Numbered from the stretch's first letter, positions 1 through 8,982 are shown. The stretch is 64,000 bases of DNA from a bacterium (GCA_035945995.1 DASYZR010000116.1:28695-92694), one strand, 5' to 3'. Made by a program: numbers and translations. The notes: generated from the letters alone by a model not told the origin.

Positions 1-2
1 TC

Positions 3-1748
3 GGCACGAACAACATCGACAACGCCGCCCGCGTCTGCCACGCGCCCAGCACCTCGGGGCTCGGGGCGACGATCGGATACGGGGCGACGACGTGCTCGTA
101 CGCCGACTGGATCGGCACCGGGCTGCTCATCCTGGTTGGATCGAACATCGCCAACAATCAGCCGGTGGCCATGAAGTACGTCGACGAGGCAAAGAAACGG
201 GGCACACGCGTCGTGGTCGTCAACACCTATCGCGAGGAAGGGTTGGACCGGTACTGGGTCCCTTCGTCGTGGGACAGCGCGCTGTTCGGCACGCGGATCA
301 TGGACGAGTTCTTTCAGGTGACCAACGGGGGCGACGCCGCGTTCTTCACCGGCGCGCTCAAGCACCTGATTGAGACGGACCGGGTCGATCACCGCTTCAT
401 TGCGTCGTACACGGCGGGGTTCGACGAGTTGCGGGCCCGTGCGCGGGCTCTTTCGTGGGAACAGCTGGAGCGAGGCGCAGGCACGACGGCGGCGGAAATG
501 CGGCGGTTCGCCGACCTGTACGCGAGCGTCGACACATCGATCACCACTTGGTCCATGGGCGTCACCCAGCATGAGCACGGGCAGCAGAACGTCTTCGCCA
601 TCAGCAACCTGGCGTTGGCGATGGGGCGCATCGGCCGTCCGCATACCGGCCTCAATCCGATCCGCGGACATTCCGGGGTGCAGGGCGGTGCCGAGGTCGG
701 CGCGGTCCCAACGACGTACGGCCAGGGCCGGACGGTCGGCGACCCGCCGGCCATGGCCGCAATGAAGGAGGTCTGGGGCTTCGACCCGCCGGGCAAGGCC
801 GGCCTGCCCGCGTCGGCCGCCATCCACGCCGCCCACGACGGGAAGATCGACCTCCTCTACTCGGCGGGCGGTAATTTTCTGGAGACGATGCCAGACCCGC
901 GATACGTCCGGGAGGCGCTGGAGCGCGTACCGGTCCGCATTTTCCAGGACATCGTCGTCAATCCGATGATGCTCCTCGAACCGGGCGAGGTCTCCGTGAT
1001 CCTGCCGGGGGCCACGCGCTACGAGACGCCCGGGGGCGTGACCGAGACCACGACCGAGCGCCGCATCATCTTTAGCCCGGAGATTCCCGGGCGGCGGATC
1101 GGCCAGGCGAAACCCGAGTGGGAAATTCCCATGCTCATCGCCGAGCGCGTGTTCCCGGAGCGCCGGTCGCACATCCACTTCGCCGGCACGGCGCAGATTC
1201 GCGACGAGATCGCGCGTGTCATCCCCTCCTATCAGGGGATCCAGCATCTCCACCAGAAGGGCGATCAGCTGCAGTGGGGCGGCCCGCAGCTCTGCGCCGG
1301 CTACCGGTTCAACACGCCGGACGGGAGGGCGCGTTTCATGATCCCGCACTGGCCGGAGCGGAGCGTCCCTGCGGAGCGGTTCTATGTGAGTACCCGGCGG
1401 GGCAACCAGTTCAACAGCATGGTGTGGGAGGACTACGACCCGCTGACGGGCGCCGGCCGCGGCGACGTGATCATGGCGCCGGAGGACGCGCGGCGCCTGG
1501 GGTTGGGACCGGGGGATCCGGTACTTTTGAAGTCGGACGTGGGAGAGTTGCGCGGCAAGATCCGCGTCGCCCACATCGCTCCGGGCAATTTGCAGGTGCA
1601 TTGGCCGGAAGCCAACGCCCTGATCCGGATCGGGCACTACGATCCGAGTTGTGGCGAACCCGATTACAACGCGGTCTGCGAGGTCGTCCCACAGAATGCG
1701 GCCTCACGACACGATGAAGCATCCGCAGAGGGAGCCGGGTGGTCATGA
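3..1748 (+). CDS. FdhF/YdeP-family molybdopterin oxidoreductase, 5' end missing
   Basis: This is the C-terminal ~581 residues of a molybdopterin-dependent oxidoreductase. The frame is open from base 3 with no start, so the gene begins before the window. The first visible residues, GTNNIDNAARVCHAPS, are the hallmark following the Mo-ligand region of formate-dehydrogenase alpha subunits. The middle part (MGVTQHEHGQQNV, then IGRPHTGLNPIRGHSGVQGG) is typical of the FdhF/YdeP branch of the DMSO-reductase superfamily, and the last ~110 residues form the molybdopterin-dinucleotide-binding domain. The Mo-ligand residue (Cys, Ser or Sec) and any N-terminal Fe-S domain lie outside the window, so substrate cannot be stated. 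The next gene starts 16 bp downstream, suggesting co-transcription. Confidence 0.88.
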   Translation, partial: GTNNIDNAARVCHAPSTSGLGATIGYGATTCSYADWIGTGLLILVGSNIANNQPVAMKYVDEAKKRGTRVVVVNTYREEGLDRYWVPSSWDSALFGTRIMDEFFQVTNGGDAAFFTGALKHLIETDRVDHRFIASYTAGFDELRARARALSWEQLERGAGTTAAEMRRFADLYASVDTSITTWSMGVTQHEHGQQNVFAISNLALAMGRIGRPHTGLNPIRGHSGVQGGAEVGAVPTTYGQGRTVGDPPAMAAMKEVWGFDPPGKAGLPASAAIHAAHDGKIDLLYSAGGNFLETMPDPRYVREALERVPVRIFQDIVVNPMMLLEPGEVSVILPGATRYETPGGVTETTTERRIIFSPEIPGRRIGQAKPEWEIPMLIAERVFPERRSHIHFAGTAQIRDEIARVIPSYQGIQHLHQKGDQLQWGGPQLCAGYRFNTPDGRARFMIPHWPERSVPAERFYVSTRRGNQFNSMVWEDYDPLTGAGRGDVIMAPEDARRLGLGPGDPVLLKSDVGELRGKIRVAHIAPGNLQVHWPEANALIRIGHYDPSCGEPDYNAVCEVVPQNAASRHDEASAEGAGWS

Positions 1749-1764
1749 CCGAACTGACGGACTC

Positions 1765-2742
1765 ATGCACGCTCTGGTGACGGGAGGCGCCGGCTTCATC
1801 GGTTCTCACCTGTCTGACGCGCTCATTGCCGAAGGTCACCGCGTCACGTGCCTGGACAACCTTTCCACGGGATGCCTCGAGAACATCCGGCACCTGCTCG
1901 GCCACCCCCGCTTCGAGTTCGTGCAGGGCTCGATCCTGGACCGGGAAACCGTCGACCCCCTCGTCGCGGCGGCGGATCACGTTTATCACCTCGGCGCGGC
2001 GGTCGGCGTGAAGCTGATCTTCGAACACCCCGTGCAGGCGATCGCGACCAATGTGACCGGGGCGGAGGTGGTGCTGAGCGCCGCGGTGCGGCACCGGCGC
2101 AAAGTCTTCGTCGCGTCGACCTCTGAAGTGTACGGGAAGGACACCCGGGACGACGGCCGGCGGTTCCGCGAGACCGACGACATCACTTTGGGTTCATCCA
2201 TCCGGTGGTGTTACGCGACGTCGAAGGCCCTCGACGAATACCTGGCCCGCGCGTACCGGATCGAGCAAGATCTGGACGTGGTCATCGGCCGCTACTTCAA
2301 CACCGTCGGGCCGCGACAGACCGGCGCGTACGGAATGGTGGTGCCCCGATTTGTCCAGCAGGTCCTCGCCGGCCGCGCGCTCACCGTCTACGGCGACGGA
2401 CGTCAGGTGCGCAGCTTCACCTGGGTGTCAGATACGGTCCGCGCCACGATCGGTTTGATGAACCATCCGAACGCGGCCGGCGAGGTGTTCAACATCGGGA
2501 GCGAGGAATCGGTGGCGATCAATGACCTGGCCGAACGCGTGCAGCGTCTCGCCGGACGGACCGTGGAGACGCTCCACGTCCCCTACGAACAGGTGTACGG
2601 TCAGGGGTTCGAGGATACCCGCTACCGGGTCCCGGACATCAGCAAACTGAAGACACTTTTAGGATATCGTCCCACGAAGAGCCTGGATGAGATCCTCGTC
2701 GAGATCATCCGGTATTTCAGCCGCCCCGAGGAGCGCGACTGA
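1765..2742 (+). CDS. NAD-dependent sugar-nucleotide epimerase/dehydratase (SDR family)
   Basis: Extended short-chain dehydrogenase of 325 residues. The Rossmann motif GGAGFIGSH starts at residue 6, and the catalytic Y-x3-K is seen as YATSK near residue 155. The C-terminal half carries the usual substrate-binding signatures (NTVGPRQTGAYGMVVPRF, then YGDGRQVRSF). Such enzymes epimerise or dehydrate NDP-sugars. The sequence resembles UDP-glucose 4-epimerase or UDP-glucuronate decarboxylase relatives, but the exact substrate is not clear. I chose the ATG at 1765, directly before the Rossmann strand; the frame is open further upstream but that stretch overlaps the preceding gene. It probably supplies sugar precursors to the glycan genes nearby. 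Confidence 0.85.
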   Translation: MHALVTGGAGFIGSHLSDALIAEGHRVTCLDNLSTGCLENIRHLLGHPRFEFVQGSILDRETVDPLVAAADHVYHLGAAVGVKLIFEHPVQAIATNVTGAEVVLSAAVRHRRKVFVASTSEVYGKDTRDDGRRFRETDDITLGSSIRWCYATSKALDEYLARAYRIEQDLDVVIGRYFNTVGPRQTGAYGMVVPRFVQQVLAGRALTVYGDGRQVRSFTWVSDTVRATIGLMNHPNAAGEVFNIGSEESVAINDLAERVQRLAGRTVETLHVPYEQVYGQGFEDTRYRVPDISKLKTLLGYRPTKSLDEILVEIIRYFSRPEERD

Positions 2743-2866
2743 GCGCTCCGGTCGACGGAGTAGACGCACCGACTCGGCGCCGTCCGCTCTTTGATCTCGC
2801 CGGAAATCCTCAGTTCGACGGATAGGAAACTGACAGGCGAATTGGGACGTTTGCTAGGGAAAACCT

Positions 2867-4246
2867 ATGCCCGCTCGCGGCGGGGGTGGCCTCGGTCCCG
2901 GTGTGCCCGTGAACGACGTGCTGCTCATCGTCGCCGACGTGATGGTGGCGACCACCGTATCGGTGACCGGCCGCGACACCGCGGCGGCCGCCGCAAAGCT
3001 GATCGGCCGGCACAATCTGGCGGCGCTTCCGGTGTTTGAGGAAGGCCGCGTCCTGGGAATGGTGATGCCGGCGCAACTGCTCGCCGCGCCGCCCTACCGG
3101 CCGGTCGCGGACGTGATGACCCCTGGCCTCACCCCGGTCACCCCGGCGCTCCCGCTGGTCCAAGCGTACGCGCTGATGACACGCCAACGGGTCGAAGTCC
3201 TGCCGGTGGTTGAGGAGAACAAGATCGTCGGCCAGATCTCGTCGACGGCAATCCTCCGCCAGCAGGGGCAGCAAACCGATCCGTTGACCGGCCTTCCGGC
3301 TTCAACAGCCCTCCGGGCGTGGGCGATGGCCGCGCTGGAACGCGGGCATGAGATCACCATTCTGTTCATCGATCTGGACAATTTCGGCGCCGTCAACAAG
3401 TTGCTCGGGCACGTGGCAGGGGACGATGTACTGTGCACGGTGGCACGGCTGCTCGGCGGCCTTGTCGACCCCGGGATGGATCTGCTCTGCCGGTACGGCG
3501 GCGACGAGTTTGCCGTTGCGACGACCCGGCACGAGGCCGATGCGCGTACCCTGATGCAGCGGATTCAGGACGTGGTGGTACTCCCCGTAAATGCGGGCGC
3601 GGCGGCCCGCCACGTCACCGTCAGTGTCGGGATCGCGGGCGGGCGCCGGGCGGAGGGTCGGAAGCGGGCGCACATCGCGGCGACGGTCGACGATCTGGTG
3701 ACGCTCGCAAGCCGGGCATCCACCGCCGCCAAGGACGCCAAACGGGCCGGCGATCCGGCACGCCTCCGGGGAGCAGTGGGCACGGCTCCGGACGCTCCGG
3801 AGACAGAAACCGCCGGCAGGCCCGCGGCGACCCGGCCCCCCGAACCGCGCCTGCGTCTCGTGGATGTGAAAGTGGATACCGATGAAACGGGAGGCACGGC
3901 CGCCGTTACGTTGAGGCTGGGCGTGCGTGAGGGCATCGGACGCGCCGGCGGGCACGTCCACGGACGGGCACTGCTCTTCCTTGTAGCCGGCGCGACCCTC
4001 GACGCGGTCCGGCAGATCGCGGGAGAAACGCACATTTACGTGTTGGAGGAGCTGCACGAGGTGCCCACCGCGAAGGAGAAGGTGGCCGTGGCGGTGCTGT
4101 CGAGACCGTCGAACGGGCCCCGCGGATTCGTCGGTAGCGCACGCGCACCCGATCTCCCGAATGCGGTGGTGAAGGCGATCCTCGCCGCACTAAATCGACG
4201 GCTGGGGCAGACGCTCGGCCGGCATTCTCCGAGCGACCCAAAATGA
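2867..4246 (+). CDS. CBS-pair plus GGDEF-domain protein with extra C-terminal domain
   Basis: 459-residue soluble protein. Residues ~15-130 form two CBS repeats (ADVMVATTVSVTGRDTAAAA, then ADVMTPGLTPVTPALPLVQA), which usually bind adenine nucleotides. Residues ~140-285 form a GGDEF domain with an intact active-site loop (RYGGDEF) and the expected LTGLP and FIDLDNFGAVN segments, so diguanylate cyclase activity (c-di-GMP synthesis) is plausible. There is no transmembrane segment. The last ~130 residues (from about RLRLVDVKVD to the end) form a separate alpha/beta region of a type seen in other uncharacterised bacterial proteins; I cannot assign its function. Proximity to exopolysaccharide genes fits c-di-GMP control of matrix production, by inference only. 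Confidence 0.85.
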   Translation: MPARGGGGLGPGVPVNDVLLIVADVMVATTVSVTGRDTAAAAAKLIGRHNLAALPVFEEGRVLGMVMPAQLLAAPPYRPVADVMTPGLTPVTPALPLVQAYALMTRQRVEVLPVVEENKIVGQISSTAILRQQGQQTDPLTGLPASTALRAWAMAALERGHEITILFIDLDNFGAVNKLLGHVAGDDVLCTVARLLGGLVDPGMDLLCRYGGDEFAVATTRHEADARTLMQRIQDVVVLPVNAGAAARHVTVSVGIAGGRRAEGRKRAHIAATVDDLVTLASRASTAAKDAKRAGDPARLRGAVGTAPDAPETETAGRPAATRPPEPRLRLVDVKVDTDETGGTAAVTLRLGVREGIGRAGGHVHGRALLFLVAGATLDAVRQIAGETHIYVLEELHEVPTAKEKVAVAVLSRPSNGPRGFVGSARAPDLPNAVVKAILAALNRRLGQTLGRHSPSDPK

Positions 4247-4260
4247 GGGTTCCTGTCCGA

Positions 4261-4752
4261 CTACGTGGGTGACGGCTCCGCCGGCTCTGCGAGCAGCAGG
4301 GCGGCCACGGCGGAGTCCTCGGACGCAGCGAGCCGGCGCTCCTCATGGTCCGCCCAGAGGAGCTGCTGGTACAAGCCGAACGCCTCTTCCGAGATCACCC
4401 GCCGCAGGCGGGCTTCGAGCTGGAGCTTCTGGAAAAATGCCCGCTCCTGGTGGGCCTTGCGGTACAGCCAGATGCACTGTTGCTGGAGATGGCGGAGCTT
4501 CCGCTGGGTCCTGAAGCCGAGGTCCCGTCGCTCTGAGAGATCCTGCGCCCGACGGTAGCAGCGGCGAAGGTCGCGGGACAGGAGCGTCAATTCGTTCGCG
4601 AGGTCCTCGACCGGGATTTCCCGGTCACCTTCCCGGACCAGCCGGAGCACGCGGCCTTCGATTGTGGTGACGGTAATGAGGAGGTCGCTGATATCCTCCT
4701 GGGCGCGCTCGGTACCATCCCCCCGGACGGGCTCGACAGTCGCACCTCTCAC
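4261..4752 (-). CDS. Hypothetical helical (coiled-coil-like) protein
   Basis: 163-residue protein, highly charged and rich in Arg, Glu and Leu, predicted almost wholly helical with heptad-like stretches between residues ~25 and 145. There is no signal peptide and no transmembrane segment. I recognise no family. It starts with GTG at 4752 after a G-rich Shine-Dalgarno-like stretch. It is the last gene of the minus-strand glycan-initiation operon, 15 bp after the preceding membrane protein, and converges with the CBS-GGDEF gene. Confidence 0.6.
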   Translation of the reverse strand: MRGATVEPVRGDGTERAQEDISDLLITVTTIEGRVLRLVREGDREIPVEDLANELTLLSRDLRRCYRRAQDLSERRDLGFRTQRKLRHLQQQCIWLYRKAHQERAFFQKLQLEARLRRVISEEAFGLYQQLLWADHEERRLAASEDSAVAALLLAEPAEPSPT

Positions 4753-4767
4753 GGCGCTACTTGCCCC

Positions 4768-5187
4768 CTACGATATTCGCCCGCTAGTGCGAATGCCTTG
4801 GACTCCCGCCCACGTTAAGGCGAGAATGGTAACGACCGCCTCTGCGACGATGCCCCACGGTGGTCCCCATGTTCTGTGCGGCAACAGCGCCGAGGTGGGC
4901 CCTTCGAGAGGCTCCTTCAGGCCCGGCGCGTCGGGGAGCACGGCCGCCAGCGCCCCCGCCAACGGCGCCCAACTTCGGACCTTCCACGCGACAATACCGC
5001 AGAGCACCAGGCCCAACCCGAGATCGATTGCGCCGTTCAGCGTGAGGCCGTTGATCCAACCAATGTTGAAATGGGGTACGGTGTCGAGGACGTAATGGCT
5101 GGCGAAGGCCAAGGAGAGCATCGCCGCGGGGCGCCGCACGCGGGCGCCGACCGCGGCGCCCGTGACCATGTGAGGCGTCAGGTCCAA
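4768..5187 (-). CDS. Small integral membrane protein
   Basis: 139 residues. The segment LTPHMVTGAAVGARV followed by SHYVLDTVPHFN resembles the start of YdjM/DUF457-like membrane-bound metal-dependent hydrolases, with His and Asp residues in the same spacing (SHYVLDTVPH). Two further hydrophobic helices follow (NGAIDLGLGLVLCGIVAW and the C-terminal GIVAEAVVTILALTWAGV). The TTG at 5187 retains the conserved LTPH segment; an ATG at 5169 is the alternative. It lies 12 bp downstream of the phosphoglycosyltransferase gene in the same operon. Confidence 0.6.
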   Translation of the reverse strand: MDLTPHMVTGAAVGARVRRPAAMLSLAFASHYVLDTVPHFNIGWINGLTLNGAIDLGLGLVLCGIVAWKVRSWAPLAGALAAVLPDAPGLKEPLEGPTSALLPHRTWGPPWGIVAEAVVTILALTWAGVQGIRTSGRIS

Positions 5188-5199
5188 CGCATCCCCGCG

Positions 5200-6228
5200 T
5201 CACGCCGACCTGGCCAACGCCCATGTGACCCACCGCGCCGCGCCGGTTGTGAGGAGTGCCGCCGCGGGAACCATCAGAAGAACCGCCGCGGCCACCGGAC
5301 CAATCAGCACCAGGCTCACCGCACTCGCTCCCATCAGCGCCGTCGCTGCGTAGAGCCGGACCGCCACTTGACGGGTTGTCAGGCCGGCGTCGAGCAGGCG
5401 GTGTGGCAGGTGATCTCTTCCCGTGGAAGTCACGAGACGCCGCAGATCGGTTGCACCGTGAAGATACCTGCGAATGTGGACGAGCAGGAAGTCGCCCACG
5501 GGAACTCCCATGAGCAGAACCGGAGCGATCCACGTGACCAAGGCGGCGTGATGCAGGCGCGACGGGATCAACGCCGCAGGCAGCGCCGCGGCAAGGAATC
5601 CCACTGCCAGACTCCCCGCGTCGCCCAAGAAGATGCGCGCGGGCGAAAAATTGTACCGCAGAAACCCCAGGGCCGAGCCGGCGAGCGCGGCCGCCGCGAT
5701 GGCGACGCCGATGTGATTCCAAAAGAGCGCAAGCGGAATCACAAAGAGCGCACCCACCATTACGGTCCCCGCCGCAACGCCGTCCACGCAGTCGAGGCAG
5801 TTTATGGCGTTGGCCACGCCCAGGATCCACAGCACAGCCAGAATTTCGCCCGCGTAGGGCCACGGGAGGCGCGCATTGACCCCTCCGAGCCAGACGATTG
5901 CCACGACCACCGCGGCTTCCACCCCGAGCTTCAGGGCCCCGACGTCGTAGAGATCGTCCAGCAAGCCGATCAGGCTGAACGCCGCGGCGCCGGCGAGCAG
6001 CAGAAGCATCTGGTCACCGCGCATGGGCTTTAGGAACATCAAAGTCGCCAGCGCGAAGGCCAAGAATACCGCTATCCCGCCGAGAAGCGGCGTCGGGCGT
6101 CGGTGGATCTTGCGACCGGATGGCGCGTCTAGAGCGCCAAACCGCACGGCGAACCACCGGCACACCGGCGTCAAGAGCAGCGAGAGGATGAGGGCGGTCA
6201 GGAAGACAAAGAGGAGACTAGCCGTCGT
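5200..6228 (-). CDS. WecA/MraY-type polyprenyl-phosphate sugar-1-phosphate transferase
   Basis: Polytopic membrane enzyme of the glycosyltransferase-4 (PNPT) family that loads the first sugar-1-phosphate onto undecaprenyl phosphate. Family motifs: GRKIHRRPTPLLGG near the N-terminus, LIGLLDDLYDVG (catalytic DD), NAINCLDCVDGVAAG, FLGDAGS and the cytoplasmic His loop HIRRYLHG. About ten hydrophobic helices are visible. The start is odd: the first transmembrane helix begins directly after a strong Shine-Dalgarno (GGGAGGA, 6232-6238), but no ATG, GTG or TTG stands there in frame. Two ACG codons (6226-6228, 6223-6225) occupy the expected place. The next upstream ATG (6405) would require a 208-bp overlap with the aminotransferase gene. 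Confidence 0.85.
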   Translation of the reverse strand, partial: TTASLLFVFLTALILSLLLTPVCRWFAVRFGALDAPSGRKIHRRPTPLLGGIAVFLAFALATLMFLKPMRGDQMLLLLAGAAAFSLIGLLDDLYDVGALKLGVEAAVVVAIVWLGGVNARLPWPYAGEILAVLWILGVANAINCLDCVDGVAAGTVMVGALFVIPLALFWNHIGVAIAAAALAGSALGFLRYNFSPARIFLGDAGSLAVGFLAAALPAALIPSRLHHAALVTWIAPVLLMGVPVGDFLLVHIRRYLHGATDLRRLVTSTGRDHLPHRLLDAGLTTRQVAVRLYAATALMGASAVSLVLIGPVAAAVLLMVPAAALLTTGAARWVTWALARSA

Positions 6229-7277
6229 CGGTCCTCCCTTCTCGCGAGTGCATCCGTGACTTCCAATAGGAGCCGCTCCGCGTCCTGGTCCGTCAATGAC
6301 GGGTAGAGGGGGATTGAGAGAGCCCTCGCCGTCACCGCCTCCGTATGGCTGAACCCTTCTTCCCCGAGGTACCGGTGCAGCGGGCGAGGCACCGGGGTCT
6401 TGCACTCGACGCCGCGGTCACGAAGAGCGCCGGCCAACCGCGGGGCGTCGTCCACCCCGATGACGTATCGATAGAAGATGTGCGTCCGCTCCGGCGCGTC
6501 GGCGGGGAGTATGAGGGAGTACTCGCGGAACGAGGCAGCGTACCGGGCGGCCAGTGCCCTGCGCCGCGCGATAAACTCCCCCAACCGCTTCAGTTGACTC
6601 AATCCGAGCGCGGCCTGGAAGTCGGTCATCTTGTAATTGAATCGCGTGGGGAGCGCGCCGCGCCCGTCATAGTCGCGCAGGTCACGTGCCCGTCTTAGGA
6701 CCACCTCGGAGTCGGCGAGCAGCATGCCCCCCTCGCCGGTGGTGATGACCTTTGTCGCGTAGAAGGAACAGACCGTGATCGTCCCCGCGCTGCCCACAGT
6801 CCGGCCGCGATACGTTGCGCCGAGTGTCTGGGCGCAATCCTCGATCAACGGAAGTCCGAGCCCGCCCAGCGCGTCGAGGTCGGCCGGCATTCCGAACATG
6901 TGCGGGACGATGATCGCGCGGGTGCGCGGAGTCATCCGGCGGCGCGCCTCATGGGGGCACATCCCGTATTCGCCCGCGGCGATGTCCACAAGCCGCGGCG
7001 TCGCACCAACGTAGCGGACGGCATGCAACAGAGCCACGCAGGTGTAGGACGGCAGGAGCACTTCGTCTCCCGGCCCGATGTCGAGGGTGAGCAGGGCGAG
7101 GTGCAGCGCACCGGTTCCGGAACTGGTCGCCACGCCGCCGCGCCGGGTCAGGAAGCCGGCGACCGCCGCCTCAAACTCCTCCACCCTTGCGCCCTGTGCC
7201 AGATGTCCCGACCGCAGGACATCGCTGACGGCGTCGATGTCCTCCGGCCCGATCATGGGCCGGGAATGGGGAATCAC
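6198..7277 (-). CDS. DegT/DnrJ/EryC1/StrS-family sugar aminotransferase
   Basis: 359-residue PLP-dependent enzyme that transaminates keto-sugar nucleotides. Visible signatures: PHSRPMIGPEDIDAV at the N-terminus, SSGTGALHLALL, DEVLLPSYTCVALLHA, the catalytic segment LIEDCAQTLGATYRG, and the PLP-lysine in CSFYATKVITTGEGG. The GTG at 7277 overlaps the stop of the upstream deacetylase gene (GTGA), the same coupling seen at many junctions in this window. Together with the deacetylase and the phosphoglycosyltransferase it probably makes and attaches an amino sugar at the start of a surface glycan. Confidence 0.9.
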   Translation of the reverse strand: MIPHSRPMIGPEDIDAVSDVLRSGHLAQGARVEEFEAAVAGFLTRRGGVATSSGTGALHLALLTLDIGPGDEVLLPSYTCVALLHAVRYVGATPRLVDIAAGEYGMCPHEARRRMTPRTRAIIVPHMFGMPADLDALGGLGLPLIEDCAQTLGATYRGRTVGSAGTITVCSFYATKVITTGEGGMLLADSEVVLRRARDLRDYDGRGALPTRFNYKMTDFQAALGLSQLKRLGEFIARRRALAARYAASFREYSLILPADAPERTHIFYRYVIGVDDAPRLAGALRDRGVECKTPVPRPLHRYLGEEGFSHTEAVTARALSIPLYPSLTDQDAERLLLEVTDALARREDRRRLVSSLSS

Positions 7278-7978
7278 AGAACCACGCGGTGGCACTCGAA
7301 GGCCTCGGCGGCATCCACGGCAATATTCGCCCCCCGGAAGCGCGCGAGATACTCAACATTCTTGATACTGCCGGGGTCCGGAAGCTGCCGCAACTGGGAT
7401 TTGTGACACGCCAGCGCATCCAGCTTGATAGGCAGGTATTCGGAGATGTCGACGTAGAGATCGGGACGGAACCCGTCGCCCCAACCCAACTGGGCGGCGT
7501 CACATGCCAGCACCAGGTTGATGAAGGGCTTGTCGTTGCGGAGATGCGGGCGGCACGCCGCGAACCCTGCCTTGAAGACCGCCTCGTGGTCCTGATTATA
7601 TGAGGGATGGGGAAGGATGAGCGCGGTCGGCCGCAACTTGTCGATGGCGTATTGCGCCTCGCGCTCGAAGAGGGCGATGAGATCACGGCGTGGGATCGCA
7701 TCAAGGCGTAGGTGCGTCTTCGCATCCCGAAACAGGACTTCGTATCCATCCACCTTCAGGAGTTCCATGGATGCACGCAATTCGGCTTCCCGCGTTTCGG
7801 CCGCGACGGCCGAGGCTTCGGACTTGTAATGCTGCAGGTCCCCGACGGACACGACGATGACGTAGACTTCGCCGCCGGCCGCCTTGATTTTCGCCATCGT
7901 GCCTGCGCAGCCGTACGCTTCGTCATCCGGGTGCGGGGCCACGACCAAAGCCCGTTGTTTGGCCCAAAATTCGGTCAT
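7274..7978 (-). CDS. PIG-L/LmbE-family N-acetyl sugar deacetylase
   Basis: 234 residues. The zinc-binding motif PHPDDEAYGCAGTM is at residue ~16 (family consensus PHPDDE) and the distal His motif is seen as LPHPSYNQDHEAVF. Family members remove the acetyl group from N-acetylglucosamine-type substrates. First gene of the minus-strand operon that continues through the aminotransferase and phosphoglycosyltransferase. Starts at ATG 7978. No signal peptide, so it is cytoplasmic. Confidence 0.9.
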   Translation of the reverse strand: MTEFWAKQRALVVAPHPDDEAYGCAGTMAKIKAAGGEVYVIVVSVGDLQHYKSEASAVAAETREAELRASMELLKVDGYEVLFRDAKTHLRLDAIPRRDLIALFEREAQYAIDKLRPTALILPHPSYNQDHEAVFKAGFAACRPHLRNDKPFINLVLACDAAQLGWGDGFRPDLYVDISEYLPIKLDALACHKSQLRQLPDPGSIKNVEYLARFRGANIAVDAAEAFECHRVVL

Positions 7979-8201
7979 CTCAGCGACCTCGATCCAGATA
8001 CGTCTACGCTTTTGACGAAAGTATAGAGGAGCACAGCAGGACGGTCCCCCCTGACAAAGGAGGAATGGGAAATATCGTTCGATGGAGACAAGGCTCTAAT
8101 GCTGGGTCCGGCTCCCTCGACGCGTACCGCCATATGTTTAGCGCCGGAATACTAACGAACCTATGTGCTATACAATTGGTCGGTTGGCGCCCCGACGGCT
8201 C

Positions 8202-8308
8202 GTCCTCTTGAGCGAAAAATCATGTCCTCTTGAGGGAGAGCAATATTATCCCCGGATGGCTTATTCTAATTGCGGATCGACGGATGGCTTATTCCAACTG
8301 TGGATCGA
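8202..8308. repeat. Two pairs of direct repeats upstream of a PEP-CTERM gene
   Basis: The 11-mer GTCCTCTTGAG occurs at 8202-8212 and 8224-8234, a 22-bp period. Directly after it, a 28-bp unit beginning CGGATGGCTTATTC is repeated head to tail at 8253-8280 and 8281-8308 with three mismatches. The 399-bp gap 7979-8376 separates the divergent deacetylase and PEP-CTERM genes and holds no convincing gene. The repeats are candidates for regulator binding or for slippage-prone duplication. Confidence 0.6.
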
Positions 8309-8376
8309 CGGTGGTTTGGAACAGGTCCAACCGGGTGGCGGGCGACCGGCTCGACCCCCCTAAGGGAGGAGCGGCG

Positions 8377-8982
8377 ATGAAGATGCGTCGGTTATTGGGC
8401 GTTATGCTCGCTCTGGGCGGGGTTGTTTTTCTTTGGGGGATCGGTGCGTCGCCCGCGGCGGCGGATACGACAACGATTGGTCTCACTGATGGCTCGGTGA
8501 CCATCACTACCCTTACGCCGACCACCGCGACGGCCACGTTCACCGCCAGCGCCGGATTTGCGTTTATCGACACGAACGTCGTTGATCTGAATCTAAACAC
8601 CGGCATCACTCTCGGGACGTTTAGCGGCAACGGCGGCGCGCTCACCTCCGAAGGTGCCGCGAATGTGAGCGCTTTCGGGATTATCAATACGACGTTCGAC
8701 CAATTTGATGGGTGTGGCCCCGGAAACTTCAGCACCACGGACACCATCAACTTGAGCGGCGGAACCACCGCAGCCTCGTATGTCACGCCAAACACCGATG
8801 GCTGGTTGGCTGCCGCGCACATTTGTAATCTTACTACCGGGTTCACATTCTTTACGGCCGGGAACACGACCACCACCATCATCTCGACAGTGCCTGAGCC
8901 GAGTTCGCTGTCCATGCTCGGCTTTGGTTTGGTGTCTCTCGGAGGACTCGGAGGCTGGATTCGCCGCCGGCGTCCGGCGTAG
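8377..8982 (+). CDS. PEP-CTERM-sorted secreted protein
   Basis: 201 residues. N-terminal signal peptide (MKMRRLLGVMLALGG, cleavage likely after SPAAA). The mature part is Thr/Gly/Asn-rich and beta-like, with no catalytic family that I recognise. The C-terminus has the complete tripartite PEP-CTERM signal: VPEPSS, a hydrophobic helix, then the basic tail RRRR. Such tails are cut and handled by exosortase, which is encoded at 16818. ATG 8377 follows a good Shine-Dalgarno (AAGGGAGGAG). Probably an extracellular-matrix protein co-exported with exopolysaccharide. Confidence 0.88.
   Translation: MKMRRLLGVMLALGGVVFLWGIGASPAAADTTTIGLTDGSVTITTLTPTTATATFTASAGFAFIDTNVVDLNLNTGITLGTFSGNGGALTSEGAANVSAFGIINTTFDQFDGCGPGNFSTTDTINLSGGTTAASYVTPNTDGWLAAAHICNLTTGFTFFTAGNTTTTIISTVPEPSSLSMLGFGLVSLGGLGGWIRRRRPA

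Noticed and set aside
4784..6033. Long frames on both strands across the phosphoglycosyltransferase
   Set aside because: They are Arg/Gly/His-rich shadow frames produced by high GC at third positions.
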